Source: Demequina sp. NBRC 110052 (lineage in GTDB: Bacteria > Actinomycetota > Actinomycetes > Actinomycetales > Demequinaceae). From it: a stretch of DNA of 64,000 bases. The first letter of the stretch is position 1; each line of letters opens with the position of its first letter. Below the pieces are notes generated by a model. That model was not told the origin of the DNA, made no database searches, and was given only the letters and a program-made list of their open reading frames with translations. The DNA lies in assembly GCF_002090075.1 (NCBI RefSeq), contig NZ_BBRI01000002.1, positions 1,364,001 to 1,428,000 of the forward strand, in the 5' to 3' direction. Below are positions 27,957 to 36,122 of the stretch, piece after piece. The position numbers and the translations under genes were made by a program.

Positions 27957-28970
27957 CTAGAAGGAGAGCGCAACCTTCGCCACGGTTGGATCCCGACGCT
28001 CGATGAGTTCGAAGGCCGCCTGCGCGTCGGCCAAGTCGAACGTGTGCGACACGGCGTCCGCGATGTCGACAAGGCCCTCCTGCACCAATCGGATCGCCTC
28101 GGGAAAGCGGCCGTTCTGAAGCCGCGACCCGCGGACGTCAAGCTCTTTCGAGGTGATCAGGAACTGGCTGGCCATCACCGGCGCCGCGTCGAACCCCATG
28201 GGGACCACTCGCCCCGCATTGCCCGTGACCGTCATCGCATCCATCAAAGAGTTCTTCGTGGCCGCGGCGTCGATCGTCACGGTTGCTCCGTAGCCGTCGG
28301 TGTGCCGCATCACGGCCTCGAACAGATCCTGCGACGTGAGGTCGATGACATCTGCGCCCATCGCCTTCGCAACCTCCAGGCGGGCGGGAGAGATATCCGC
28401 GACCATGACGTGTGCGGTCTTCAGGCGCGCAACCTTGTGCAGCGTGCCGCCCAGGGCCCCGTAACCGATGATGAGGAGCGTGTCGTCAGCGGCGAGCCCT
28501 GCCCTCGCGCAGCTTTGGAGGGCGATCGTGACCGGCTCGATCATCACGGCATCTGAGTCGGAGACGAAGTCCGGCAGCACATGACAGTCGTGCTCCGGCA
28601 CTGCCATGAACTCACGGTGCCCACCGTCGATGTGCACCCCGCGCACCTGGAGGAACTGACAGACGTTGCCGCGATCGTGGCGGCACGCGTAGCACTCTCC
28701 GCAGTTGACCAACTGGCTGATCATGACGCGATCACCGGGGACGACTCTCGTGACGCGCCGCCCCACACGCTCGACCACGCCGACGAGCTCGTGGCCCATG
28801 ATGCGCGGGTAGCGGGCCGCCGCATTGGTGCCGTCGTAGATGTGCACATCCGAGCCGCAGACGCCCACGGCGACCATGCGCACCAGGACGTTGTCGACCT
28901 CGGTGAGCGAGGGCGGGTCGATCTCGATGACCTGCAGGTCGCGGGGACCTGCGATCCTCACCGCTCTCAT
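27957..28970 (-). CDS. Zinc alcohol dehydrogenase, RspB/L-gulonate (L-galactonate) 5-dehydrogenase-like
   Basis: A 337-residue medium-chain dehydrogenase. The catalytic zinc site is GVCGSDVHIY (Cys near 37) with GHELVGV (His near 60). The structural zinc cysteines are CGECYACRHDRGNVC (near 90-105), and the nucleotide motif is GYGALGG. The order and C-terminal pattern (TSKELDVRGSRLQ, then the KVALSF end) match E. coli RspB and the L-galactonate/L-gulonate 5-dehydrogenase group. With UxuB and UxuA encoded nearby, oxidation of L-gulonate to D-fructuronate is the best inference. The start overlaps the permease stop (ATGA). Confidence 0.85.
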   Translation of the reverse strand: MRAVRIAGPRDLQVIEIDPPSLTEVDNVLVRMVAVGVCGSDVHIYDGTNAAARYPRIMGHELVGVVERVGRRVTRVVPGDRVMISQLVNCGECYACRHDRGNVCQFLQVRGVHIDGGHREFMAVPEHDCHVLPDFVSDSDAVMIEPVTIALQSCARAGLAADDTLLIIGYGALGGTLHKVARLKTAHVMVADISPARLEVAKAMGADVIDLTSQDLFEAVMRHTDGYGATVTIDAAATKNSLMDAMTVTGNAGRVVPMGFDAAPVMASQFLITSKELDVRGSRLQNGRFPEAIRLVQEGLVDIADAVSHTFDLADAQAAFELIERRDPTVAKVALSF

Positions 28971-29944
28971 GCGAGCACCTTCCTGGTCTTGCGACGACGG
29001 GTTTGGACTCCGGCGACCGACAGCACGAGCACGCCCACGAGGAACGCACCCATCACGAGCTGTCGCGCTCCCGAAGGAAGCTGGTACATGCCCTCCGCCG
29101 TGCTGAGCGACGAAGACATCAGAGTCACCATCAGGGCGCCGAAGATCACGCCGACCACACTTGAGCGCCCGCCCGATGCGGCCGTGCCTCCCACGAACGC
29201 TGCCGCAACGGACGGCAGGAAGTAGGCGAGTCCCATGTCCTGGAACGCGCCCCCCATGACTGCGGCCGCGAGCACTCCTGCGAGGCCGCTCAGCACTCCG
29301 CCAATCACGAACGCACGGGTCACCACGGTTGGCGTTGGCACGCCTGCAAGAGTCGCCGCGGTTCGGTTCTGACCAACCGCATGGAGCTGGCGTCCGTAGC
29401 GAGTGCGGTACAGGAGCACCGCGAGAGCGATTCCGACGACTCCGACGATGATGGTCTGCACGGAGACCGGGCCGACGGAGCCGGTGACGAATCTGACGAA
29501 TCCCGAGTGGGGCAGCACCTTCATGTGCGAGGCGCTCACCAGCACGATGGTGAAGAAGATGTATCCGGTGGCGAGGGTGGTGACCATCGCCGGGACCTTG
29601 AGATAGACGTTCACGAATGCGTTCACCAGTCCGCACAAACCGCCGATGAGTACTGCACCCACGAAGCCGAGCACGGGATTGAAATCCATGAGCGTGGTCG
29701 AGACATAGGCGCACAACGTGAGGATGTAGATCTGGGACAGGTCGATTGCCCCGTCACCCGAGGTGACGACCACCATCTGGCCTAGTGCGAGCAGTGCTGC
29801 GAACGTTGCGAGGCGGGCGCTTGTGAACAGCACGTTGCCATCCATGCTGCCGGTCATCGCTCCGATGACCAGGAAGATCAGGACGCTGCCAAGGATCGGC
29901 CACACGGCGGGGTAGCGGCGAACCTTCACCATGAGGTCGCTCAT
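28967..29944 (-). CDS. ABC transporter permease, ribose (RbsC) type
   Basis: A 325-residue permease of the ribose/autoinducer-2 branch, with eight to ten hydrophobic segments, the SGDGAIDLS motif near 60 and the GGTAASGGRSSVVGV motif near 260 typical of RbsC. It starts in an ATGA overlap with the fused ATPase-permease gene and ends overlapping the dehydrogenase start. It should pair with the permease half of the upstream fusion to form a heterodimeric pore. Confidence 0.92.
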   Translation of the reverse strand: MSDLMVKVRRYPAVWPILGSVLIFLVIGAMTGSMDGNVLFTSARLATFAALLALGQMVVVTSGDGAIDLSQIYILTLCAYVSTTLMDFNPVLGFVGAVLIGGLCGLVNAFVNVYLKVPAMVTTLATGYIFFTIVLVSASHMKVLPHSGFVRFVTGSVGPVSVQTIIVGVVGIALAVLLYRTRYGRQLHAVGQNRTAATLAGVPTPTVVTRAFVIGGVLSGLAGVLAAAVMGGAFQDMGLAYFLPSVAAAFVGGTAASGGRSSVVGVIFGALMVTLMSSSLSTAEGMYQLPSGARQLVMGAFLVGVLVLSVAGVQTRRRKTRKVLA

Positions 29945-32418
29945 GCCAGCGCACCAGCCTTCCGGCGCGAGACGAGCCTTGCGGCCAGCACGCTGATGAT
30001 GATGAGACCAGTGACGGCCATCTGCAGGTTGGAGTCCACGTTGATGAAGACCAGCAGGGACGTGATGAGCGACATGGCGATCGCCGCTGCGACCACACCG
30101 ACAGGTACGACCACGCCGCCAGACATCTCGCACCCGCCGACGATGACCGTCGCGATGCTGATCATGCAGAACGCGAGCGATGTGTTCACATCAGCCGCGT
30201 ACGTCACTGCGGTGAAGAACAGGCCTGCGAAGACGACCATCAGGCCAGCCATCGCGTAGTTGATCATCTTGCCCATGAGGTATGACCAGCCGGAGCGCTC
30301 GACGGCGTCGCGGTTGTTCCCGACGCCACGGAGCACCATGCCGTACTTCCAGCGGAACAGTACGAACCACGCGCCTGCCGCGGCGACGATGCAGAGCACG
30401 GCCGACATCGGCAGGAACAGGATCTGCATTCGGTAGAAGGAGCTGAGCCACGCAGGGCTCGCACCTCCAGGCACCGGCGCGATCATGAGTGCGATGCCAA
30501 GCCATATGAACTGGGCGCCGAGAGTCACGACGATCGCTGGAAGGCTTCGTAGGTGTATGAGCGCCCCCATCAGCGCGTACGCGACGATCAGGAGCACGAG
30601 ACTCACGACTCCCACCACGACGCTTCCGCTGAGGAGGAAGGCCACGAGCACGTTCGCGAGGCCGATCGAGTACCCGTTGCCCATATCGATGTCGCCTGAC
30701 GCCACGATGAACATCTGGCCGAGAGCGGCGAACACGAGCGGCACGGCGGTGCCGAGGAGGAGTCGCGCTCCGGTGAAGCTGAGAATGTTGGGATTCACGG
30801 CCGCGTTGAGCGCAAGGATGACGAGCATGGCAGAGATCGGCAGAGCCAGGCGCGAGTGGAGAGCCTTCGCGAACAGTGAGCGGCTTGCCTCCTCGTGCGT
30901 CGCGCGCTGGACCTCCGAGAACGACGCCCGCACGATGTTGGGCACGGAGACTTCGTCGCCGGCAAGCTCTGCCGTGATCTGACCGTCGCGCATGACGTAC
31001 ACGCGGTCACAGATCTCCATCTCGGCGTCCTCGGTGGAATGGAACACGACGGCCTTGCCGGCGGCGGTTGCCTCGTCGAGCAATGTGTAGATCTCCTGCT
31101 TGGTGCCGATGTCCACGCCTGCTGTCGGGTCGTTGAGCACGATGATGTCGGCACCGGAGGCGAGGCCGCGGGCGATGAGGGCCTTCTGTTGGTTGCCTCC
31201 GGACAGTGCGGTGATGGGGCTGTCCACTCCCTCGGCGCGGAACTTCAGCCGGTCGTACCAGGCACCCGCGAGCGCTGCGGAGCGCTTGCGGTCCAGCAGG
31301 CCCCATCGTGTGACGCTTGTGAGGCTCGAGATGATGATGTTGTCGAGGATGCTCCACAGCGGGAAGACGCCCTCGCTGGCACGGTCGCCGCTGACGTAGG
31401 AGACGTCGCCATCGACCCTCAGCCGACCATCCCGGCCTGGGCGTGCGTCGAAGATGCTGCGCAGCAGCGCAGGCTGACCGCTTCCGACGAGGCCGGAGAT
31501 GCCGACGATCTCTCCGGCACGGACTTCAAGGTTGACGTCTTTGAGGCCGCGCCCGGTGTACTGCTCCGCGCGCACCCTGACAGTGCCCTCGGTGGACTCT
31601 GGTCGCTCGCGTCTCGCGAGGTTCGCGCGGACGCCGCCGCCCATCAGTCCGACGAGGTCGTCGGCGGTGATCTGCTCGGGATCGAACTCGCCTGCGTCTC
31701 GCCCGCCCTGCAAGAGGACGATCCTGTCGCTGACATCGCGGATCTCGTCGAGCTTGTGCGAGATGTAGATGACTGCCACGCCGGTCGCGGCGACCTTGCG
31801 TACGGCCTCACTCAACTGGGCTGCACGGTTCGCGGAGAGCGCGGAAGTCGGCTCATCGAGGATGAGCAGCCTCAGGTCGTCGCCCATGAGTGCTTTGCAG
31901 ATCTCCACGATCTGTCGGCCAGCGAGCGAGAGGTTGGAGACTGGCTGTGCGACATCAATGCCGTGGCCGGGGAAGTACCTGTCGAGCAGTTCTTCTGCGG
32001 CAGCCTTCTGTCGGGCGCGCCACCCGCGAGGGGACAGCATTCCGTGGTCCATGTTGAGGAGCGCGAAGTTCTCGTAGACGGCGAGGTTCGTGCATAGCGA
32101 CAGATCTTGGTATGCGCATGCGATGCCAAGCTCGGTGACGTCGTGATGGGACACATGCTGCGCCTGGCGGCCGTCAATGACGATGGTGCCGGAGGTGGGC
32201 TCGAGTACGCCGGTGATGATCTTCATGAGCGTGCTCTTGCCAGCGCCGTTCGGGCCGACGAGCCCGATGACCTCTCCGGGCCGGATCGTCAGATCGGTGC
32301 CCGCGAGCGCCTGCGTAATTCCGAAATGCTTCTCGACGCCTCGAATCTCGAGCAACGGGCTCGCGCTCGTGAGGGTGGCGGCGTCGGGTGCGGGAGCGGT
32401 GTCTCCGTGCAAGGCCAT
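29941..32418 (-). CDS. Fused sugar ABC transporter ATPase (RbsA-like) and permease (RbsC-like)
   Basis: An 825-residue fusion. Residues about 20-255 form the first ABC domain, with Walker A GPNGAGKST, signature LSLAGRQ and Walker B LLILDEPTSAL. Residues about 265-505 form the second, with a degenerate Walker A (GLVGSGQPALL) and signature LSGGNQQK, as in RbsA. From about 530 to the end is a complete RbsC-like permease with the SGDIDMGNGYS motif. RbsA and RbsC are normally separate, so this joins three of the four core domains. The start at 32418 is the first in-frame Met of the conserved part. Likely imports a hexonate or lactone. Confidence 0.9.
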   Translation of the reverse strand: MALHGDTAPAPDAATLTSASPLLEIRGVEKHFGITQALAGTDLTIRPGEVIGLVGPNGAGKSTLMKIITGVLEPTSGTIVIDGRQAQHVSHHDVTELGIACAYQDLSLCTNLAVYENFALLNMDHGMLSPRGWRARQKAAAEELLDRYFPGHGIDVAQPVSNLSLAGRQIVEICKALMGDDLRLLILDEPTSALSANRAAQLSEAVRKVAATGVAVIYISHKLDEIRDVSDRIVLLQGGRDAGEFDPEQITADDLVGLMGGGVRANLARRERPESTEGTVRVRAEQYTGRGLKDVNLEVRAGEIVGISGLVGSGQPALLRSIFDARPGRDGRLRVDGDVSYVSGDRASEGVFPLWSILDNIIISSLTSVTRWGLLDRKRSAALAGAWYDRLKFRAEGVDSPITALSGGNQQKALIARGLASGADIIVLNDPTAGVDIGTKQEIYTLLDEATAAGKAVVFHSTEDAEMEICDRVYVMRDGQITAELAGDEVSVPNIVRASFSEVQRATHEEASRSLFAKALHSRLALPISAMLVILALNAAVNPNILSFTGARLLLGTAVPLVFAALGQMFIVASGDIDMGNGYSIGLANVLVAFLLSGSVVVGVVSLVLLIVAYALMGALIHLRSLPAIVVTLGAQFIWLGIALMIAPVPGGASPAWLSSFYRMQILFLPMSAVLCIVAAAGAWFVLFRWKYGMVLRGVGNNRDAVERSGWSYLMGKMINYAMAGLMVVFAGLFFTAVTYAADVNTSLAFCMISIATVIVGGCEMSGGVVVPVGVVAAAIAMSLITSLLVFINVDSNLQMAVTGLIIISVLAARLVSRRKAGALA

Positions 32419-32510
32419 GCTGTCCCGTCTCCTCGTGTGTCGTCTGCTGGGTGCAGGGGGGGTGCGAGCGCGGCGGGCCGTTGGGAGCTTCGGCCCGCCG
32501 CGCCGCGCGA

Positions 32511-33575
32511 TCAGTTGTAGAGGGTGCTCCGCACCCACTCGCGGTCGTAGGTGGGTGCCGCGATCGCCTCGTCGTCGACGTCGGCGTACTGATCCACCTC
32601 GTCGGCGGTGACGATGCCGATCGGGTGGATCATGTCCGACGGGATGTCGTACTCACCGGAGAGCACGTCCACGGCCACGTAGACGGCTGTGGCGCCGTCC
32701 CAGGGGTTGGCGGATACGGAGATCGTGTCGTAGCCCTCAGGCGCCTCGTTGGCCCACCACTTGAGGAAGAATCCACGGTTGTCACCGCCGATCATGGGCA
32801 GGTCGGCGCCGGCCTGCTGGAAGGCCTGCACTGCCGCGTAGGAGTCGCCACCCTGCGTGACGACGCCGTCGATGCTGCCGTACTGCTGGAGAAGGCTTGG
32901 CAGCACGCCTGCGAGCTCGCTCTGCGCCTTCGAACCTGTCCAGTCGGTGTAGATCTCGGCAGCCACGGTGATGCCCGGGTAGTTCTCGAGCGCGTCGAGG
33001 ACGCCTTCATGCGCCTTCGCATCGAATGCGTCGCCCTCCATGCCGCGCAGCTCGATGATGGTGCCCTCACCGCCGATGCCTTCGGCGATGTATGTGGTGA
33101 GCTGGTTCATCTGGTCCGCTGCGTCGAAGTAGATCTGGTAGACGCCGTCTGCGTCGGTCTCGATCGGGCCGTCGTTGACGGTGATGACGGGGATCCCAGC
33201 ATCCGATGCTTCCTGCACCACGCCGGTCAGGGCGGTGGCCGAGCCCGGGTCGATGATGATTGCGTCCACGCCCTGCAGGATGAAGCTCTGGATCTGCTGG
33301 ATCTGCTTGTTGTTGTCCTGGTTCGCTTCCGCAAAGATCAGCTCGGAGACTTCGCCAGTCGCCATGAGCTCCTCTGCGGCCTCCTTCGCGTAGGCCTCCA
33401 TGGACTGGCGGAAGGTGTTGCCGTTGAATGAGTTGCTGAATCCGATGACGTAACCGTCGCCACCGGGCGCTGTGGGATCGTCGGTCGTCGTTCCGCCGTC
33501 GCTGCATGCGGCGAGCGTCCCAACGAGCGCGATCGCAACCATGGGAAGCACGGCCTTGCGGGTCCTCCGTGACAT
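32511..33575 (-). CDS. Ribose-type ABC transporter substrate-binding lipoprotein
   Basis: A 354-residue type I periplasmic-binding protein (RbsB/XylF branch, PF13407). It has a signal peptide with lipobox VGTLAAC near residue 23 and two Rossmann-like lobes containing the conserved DPGSATAL and GGDNRG patterns. Start has GAGGAGG upstream. It is the first gene of the transporter-dehydrogenase operon under an operator promoter at 33676-33705. The ligand is unknown, and context suggests L-gulonate, a related aldonate, or its lactone. Confidence 0.92.
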   Translation of the reverse strand: MSRRTRKAVLPMVAIALVGTLAACSDGGTTTDDPTAPGGDGYVIGFSNSFNGNTFRQSMEAYAKEAAEELMATGEVSELIFAEANQDNNKQIQQIQSFILQGVDAIIIDPGSATALTGVVQEASDAGIPVITVNDGPIETDADGVYQIYFDAADQMNQLTTYIAEGIGGEGTIIELRGMEGDAFDAKAHEGVLDALENYPGITVAAEIYTDWTGSKAQSELAGVLPSLLQQYGSIDGVVTQGGDSYAAVQAFQQAGADLPMIGGDNRGFFLKWWANEAPEGYDTISVSANPWDGATAVYVAVDVLSGEYDIPSDMIHPIGIVTADEVDQYADVDDEAIAAPTYDREWVRSTLYN

Positions 33576-33675
33576 CTGTCCTCCTCGTTGAAGCCGATGT
33601 GTATGGCCTGGCGGAGACACCTGCGTCACCGCCACTGGGGGCTGCGCCAACGAATTCGCCGGCACTTCCCGGTAC

Positions 33676-33705
33676 TTGTATACAACGCTTGTATGCGTAT
33701 GTCCA
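33676..33705 (-). promoter_or_regulatory. Promoter and double operator of the hexonate transporter operon
   Basis: Minus-strand TGGACA (33705-33700), 17 bases, then TATACA (33682-33677). The perfect palindrome TTGTATACAA (33676-33685) covers the -10, and a second copy, CTTGTATGC (33688-33696), lies in the spacer. These match the sites at 26155 and 26272 and mark a third promoter of the same presumed GntR regulon. Confidence 0.68.
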
Positions 33706-33839
33706 GTCGTCCCCGCACGAGTGCCAGGAGACGTTATCGGAACGAGATGTACGCGCGGGGGACGAGACCCCTCGCCACGCGACGTGCACTACGTTGGCCC
33801 CATGGTCACGTGTGCGACGGCGGTTGCCCGGCGGCGACC

Positions 33840-35084
33840 GTGAGCCCGCCGACTTCGAGCACCGCGGCCGTCATCGGCGGCGGACCTGCCGGACTCTTCG
33901 CGGCGCAGACACTCGCTGCAGCTGGCGTGAAAGTGACCGTATACGAGCGCATGCCCTCGCCCGGACGCAAGTTCCTGCTGGCGGGCCACGGAGGGCTCAA
34001 CATCACTCACTCAGAGGACCGCGCACCGTTCCTCGGGCGCTACGGACCCTCCGCAGATCGGATCGCGCCGATGCTCGAGCGGTTCAGTCCGGAGGATCTG
34101 CGCGCGTGGTGCGAGTCCCTCGGCCAGCCGACGTTCGTCGGCTCCAGCGGGCGCGTGTTCCCGCAGGCGTTCCGCGCGACTCCCCTCTTCCGCGCCTGGC
34201 TTGCGCACCTGGCCGACGCCGGGGTCACCATCGAACGACGCTCCGCCTGGTCGGGGTGGGACGCCGACGGGCGCGTGCTGATCACCGACTCGTCCGGTCG
34301 TACGCGGGCGGTCAAGAGCGACATCACCGTGTTCGCACTGGGCGGTGCCTCATGGCCCCACCTCGGAGCCGACGGCTCGTGGGTCGAGCCGTTCCGCGAG
34401 CGCGGCGTCGAGGTGACGGAACTCCGGGCCGCGAACGTGGGGCTTCGCGTCGCGTGGTCCGACGTATTCGCCCAACGCTTCGCGGGGGCTCCGCTCAAGA
34501 ACGTCTCCATCACGGTGCGCGGCAGCGGCGCGCCACCTCGGCGCGGCGACGCGATGCTCACGCGCGCCGGCATCGAGGGCGGCCCCATCTACGCCAGCGG
34601 GGCGACCATCCGCGCGGCGCTCGATGCCGCCTCAGCGGGGGACGATGCGTGCGTGCTTGATATTGACCTCCGGCCCGACGTCGACGCAGCTGAACTCGAG
34701 AAGCGGCTGTCGCGACGACGGCCCAAGGACTCGGCCACGACCTGGTTGCGCCGTTCCGTGGGGCTCGACCCCGCAGGCATTGGCCTGCTGCGGGAGGCGG
34801 GTACGTTGCCCACCGAGCCCGCCGCGATGACGGCGCTCATCAAGGCCGTGCCAGTGGCGGTCGTCGACACGATGCCGATCGACCGTGCCATTTCTACTGC
34901 GGGTGGCATCGCGTGGTCCGAGGTGGACGAGCACCTGATGGTGCGCCGCATGCCAGGCACCTTCGTGGCGGGCGAGATGCTCGACTGGGAGGCACCCACC
35001 GGCGGGTATCTGTTGCAGGCCTCGTTCAGCATGGGGGCGTGGGCGGCGGACGGCGCGCTCGCGTGGCTGGGACGCGACGTCTAG
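33840..35084 (+). CDS. HI0933/BaiN-like NAD(P)/FAD-dependent oxidoreductase
   Basis: A 414-residue flavoprotein of the HI0933 family. The FAD-binding motif is GGGPAGLFAAQTLA near residue 13, and the family block GRKFLLAGHGGLNITH follows near 45. The C-terminal AGEMLDWEAPTGGYLLQ segment closes the FAD site. The cellular substrate is unknown for most members. The start is uncertain: GTG 33840 is placed just before the FAD motif, with an in-frame GTG at 33810 as alternative. The frame is open upstream through the divergent promoter region, which argues against longer forms. Confidence 0.85.
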   Translation: MSPPTSSTAAVIGGGPAGLFAAQTLAAAGVKVTVYERMPSPGRKFLLAGHGGLNITHSEDRAPFLGRYGPSADRIAPMLERFSPEDLRAWCESLGQPTFVGSSGRVFPQAFRATPLFRAWLAHLADAGVTIERRSAWSGWDADGRVLITDSSGRTRAVKSDITVFALGGASWPHLGADGSWVEPFRERGVEVTELRAANVGLRVAWSDVFAQRFAGAPLKNVSITVRGSGAPPRRGDAMLTRAGIEGGPIYASGATIRAALDAASAGDDACVLDIDLRPDVDAAELEKRLSRRRPKDSATTWLRRSVGLDPAGIGLLREAGTLPTEPAAMTALIKAVPVAVVDTMPIDRAISTAGGIAWSEVDEHLMVRRMPGTFVAGEMLDWEAPTGGYLLQASFSMGAWAADGALAWLGRDV

Positions 35085-35099
35085 TGCGAGCCAGCCCCG

Positions 35100-35111
35100 G
35101 CGTCGGGCATG
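35100..35111 (+). repeat. Recurring word GCGTCGGGCATG between genes
   Basis: Exact 12-base copy 15 bp after the flavoprotein stop, preceded by CCCCG as the crtI copy is preceded by CCCCA. One of few copies lying in a gap between genes. Confidence 0.45.
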
Positions 35112-35193
35112 TGAGGAACCCACGGCATCGTCCACATCTCTCCCGCTTCGCACAGTCATGCATCGCAAGCCACGCCCTTCGCATGCAAGTCGC

Positions 35194-35224
35194 TTGACTT
35201 CGAGCGCGCGCGAACTTCTAGCCT
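35194..35224 (+). promoter_or_regulatory. MerR-type promoter with 19-bp spacer
   Basis: TTGACT (35194-35199) and TAGCCT (35219-35224) are separated by 19 bp, longer than the usual 17, which is the hallmark of promoters that a MerR protein untwists. The imperfect palindrome TTCGAGCGCGCGCGAA (35199-35214) lies in the spacer and is the likely operator. The -10 end lies six bases before the merR start codon. Confidence 0.6.
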
Positions 35225-35230
35225 GCTGAC

Positions 35231-35653
35231 ATGGCAGAGGACGAGGCGGGCCTGACGGTCGCGCAGATGAGCGAAGCGATCGGCATGACCGCTCACACCT
35301 TGCGGTACTACGAGCGTGCAGGCCTGATCCGCACGGTCAGTCGGAGCGCCGGAAACCAGCGACGGTACTCCGCGGCGGACGTGGAGTGGCTGAGGTTCCT
35401 GGTGCGCCTTCGGGAGACCGGCATGCCGATCGCCCGGATGCGCGAGTACGCAGGGCTGCGCGCGCGGGGCCCTGCGACCACCGACTCACGACTACGACTG
35501 CTCGAAGAGCATCACGCGGACCTGCGCCAGCAGATCACCCTGCTTCGTGCCCATGAGCGGGCGCTGGCCGTGAAGATTGCGGCCTACCGAGATGACCTCG
35601 CCGCCCGCCACGAACCTCGACAGAACGGAACTGATGATGACCGAGACGACTGA
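35231..35653 (+). CDS. MerR-family transcriptional regulator
   Basis: A 140-residue regulator with an N-terminal MerR winged helix (TVAQMSEAIGMTAHTLRYYERAGL), a second helix-turn segment (RRYSAADVEWL) and a C-terminal coiled-coil dimer helix. It lacks the cysteines of metal-sensing members, so it belongs to the small-molecule or stress group. Its 3' end overlaps the next gene by 20 bp. Confidence 0.9.
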   Translation: MAEDEAGLTVAQMSEAIGMTAHTLRYYERAGLIRTVSRSAGNQRRYSAADVEWLRFLVRLRETGMPIARMREYAGLRARGPATTDSRLRLLEEHHADLRQQITLLRAHERALAVKIAAYRDDLAARHEPRQNGTDDDRDD

Positions 35654-36041
35654 ACGACAGCGGCGGTTCGCACACGGCAAGACGGTGCTCGATGCTGTGG
35701 ACGGAACCGCTGGCGCGAACGTCATCGATGCCCTCCAGGACATCTCGCCCGAGCTCGGTCACCAGGTGGTCGCGTGGGCCTTCGGCGAGATCTACTCGCG
35801 CCCTGGCCTGGAACCCCGCGACCGCCAGCTCGTGACCCTAGGCATGCTCACCGCGCTCGGCGGCTGCGAGCCCCAACTCGAGGTCCACGTCAATGCCGCG
35901 CTCAATGTGGGACTGACCCCGCAGCAGATCACTGAGGCGCTGCTGCACTCCGCCGTCTACTGCGGCTTCCCCCGCGCACTGAATGCGACGTTCACCGCCC
36001 GGAAGGTCTTCGCCGAGCGCGGACTCCTGCCCGTCGCGTAG
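35634..36041 (+). CDS. Carboxymuconolactone decarboxylase / AhpD-like family protein
   Basis: A 135-residue all-alpha protein of the CMD family, closest to gamma-carboxymuconolactone decarboxylase (PcaC-like): EIYSRPGLEPRDRQLVTLGMLTALGG, split by the conserved Arg-rich segment, and HVNAALNVGLTPQQITE with the catalytic-region His. There is no AhpD-type CxxC pair, so peroxidase-reductant activity is unlikely. It overlaps merR and is presumably its target. Similar MerR-CMD pairs are common in actinobacteria and their physiological substrate is unknown. Confidence 0.85.
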   Translation: MMTETTERQRRFAHGKTVLDAVDGTAGANVIDALQDISPELGHQVVAWAFGEIYSRPGLEPRDRQLVTLGMLTALGGCEPQLEVHVNAALNVGLTPQQITEALLHSAVYCGFPRALNATFTARKVFAERGLLPVA

Positions 36042-36062
36042 CCGGAGGAACGTGGCCACGGC

Positions 36063-36076
36063 GCGGCTCTAGCCGC
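36063..36076. terminator. Small palindrome between convergent genes
   Basis: GCGGCT (36063-36068) and AGCCGC (36071-36076) form a 6-bp stem with a 2-base gap between the convergent CMD and kinase genes. It is short and lacks a U-tract, so a terminator role is only possible. Confidence 0.25.
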
Positions 36077-36122
36077 ATGCGGGAGCAGCTCACCCGAGCG
36101 TCGCCCGGCGGCAGGACTCCGG

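Noticed and set aside
33588..33839. Longer N-terminus for the flavoprotein
   Set aside because: It would run through the divergent promoter and operators at 33676-33705 and encodes no conserved sequence.
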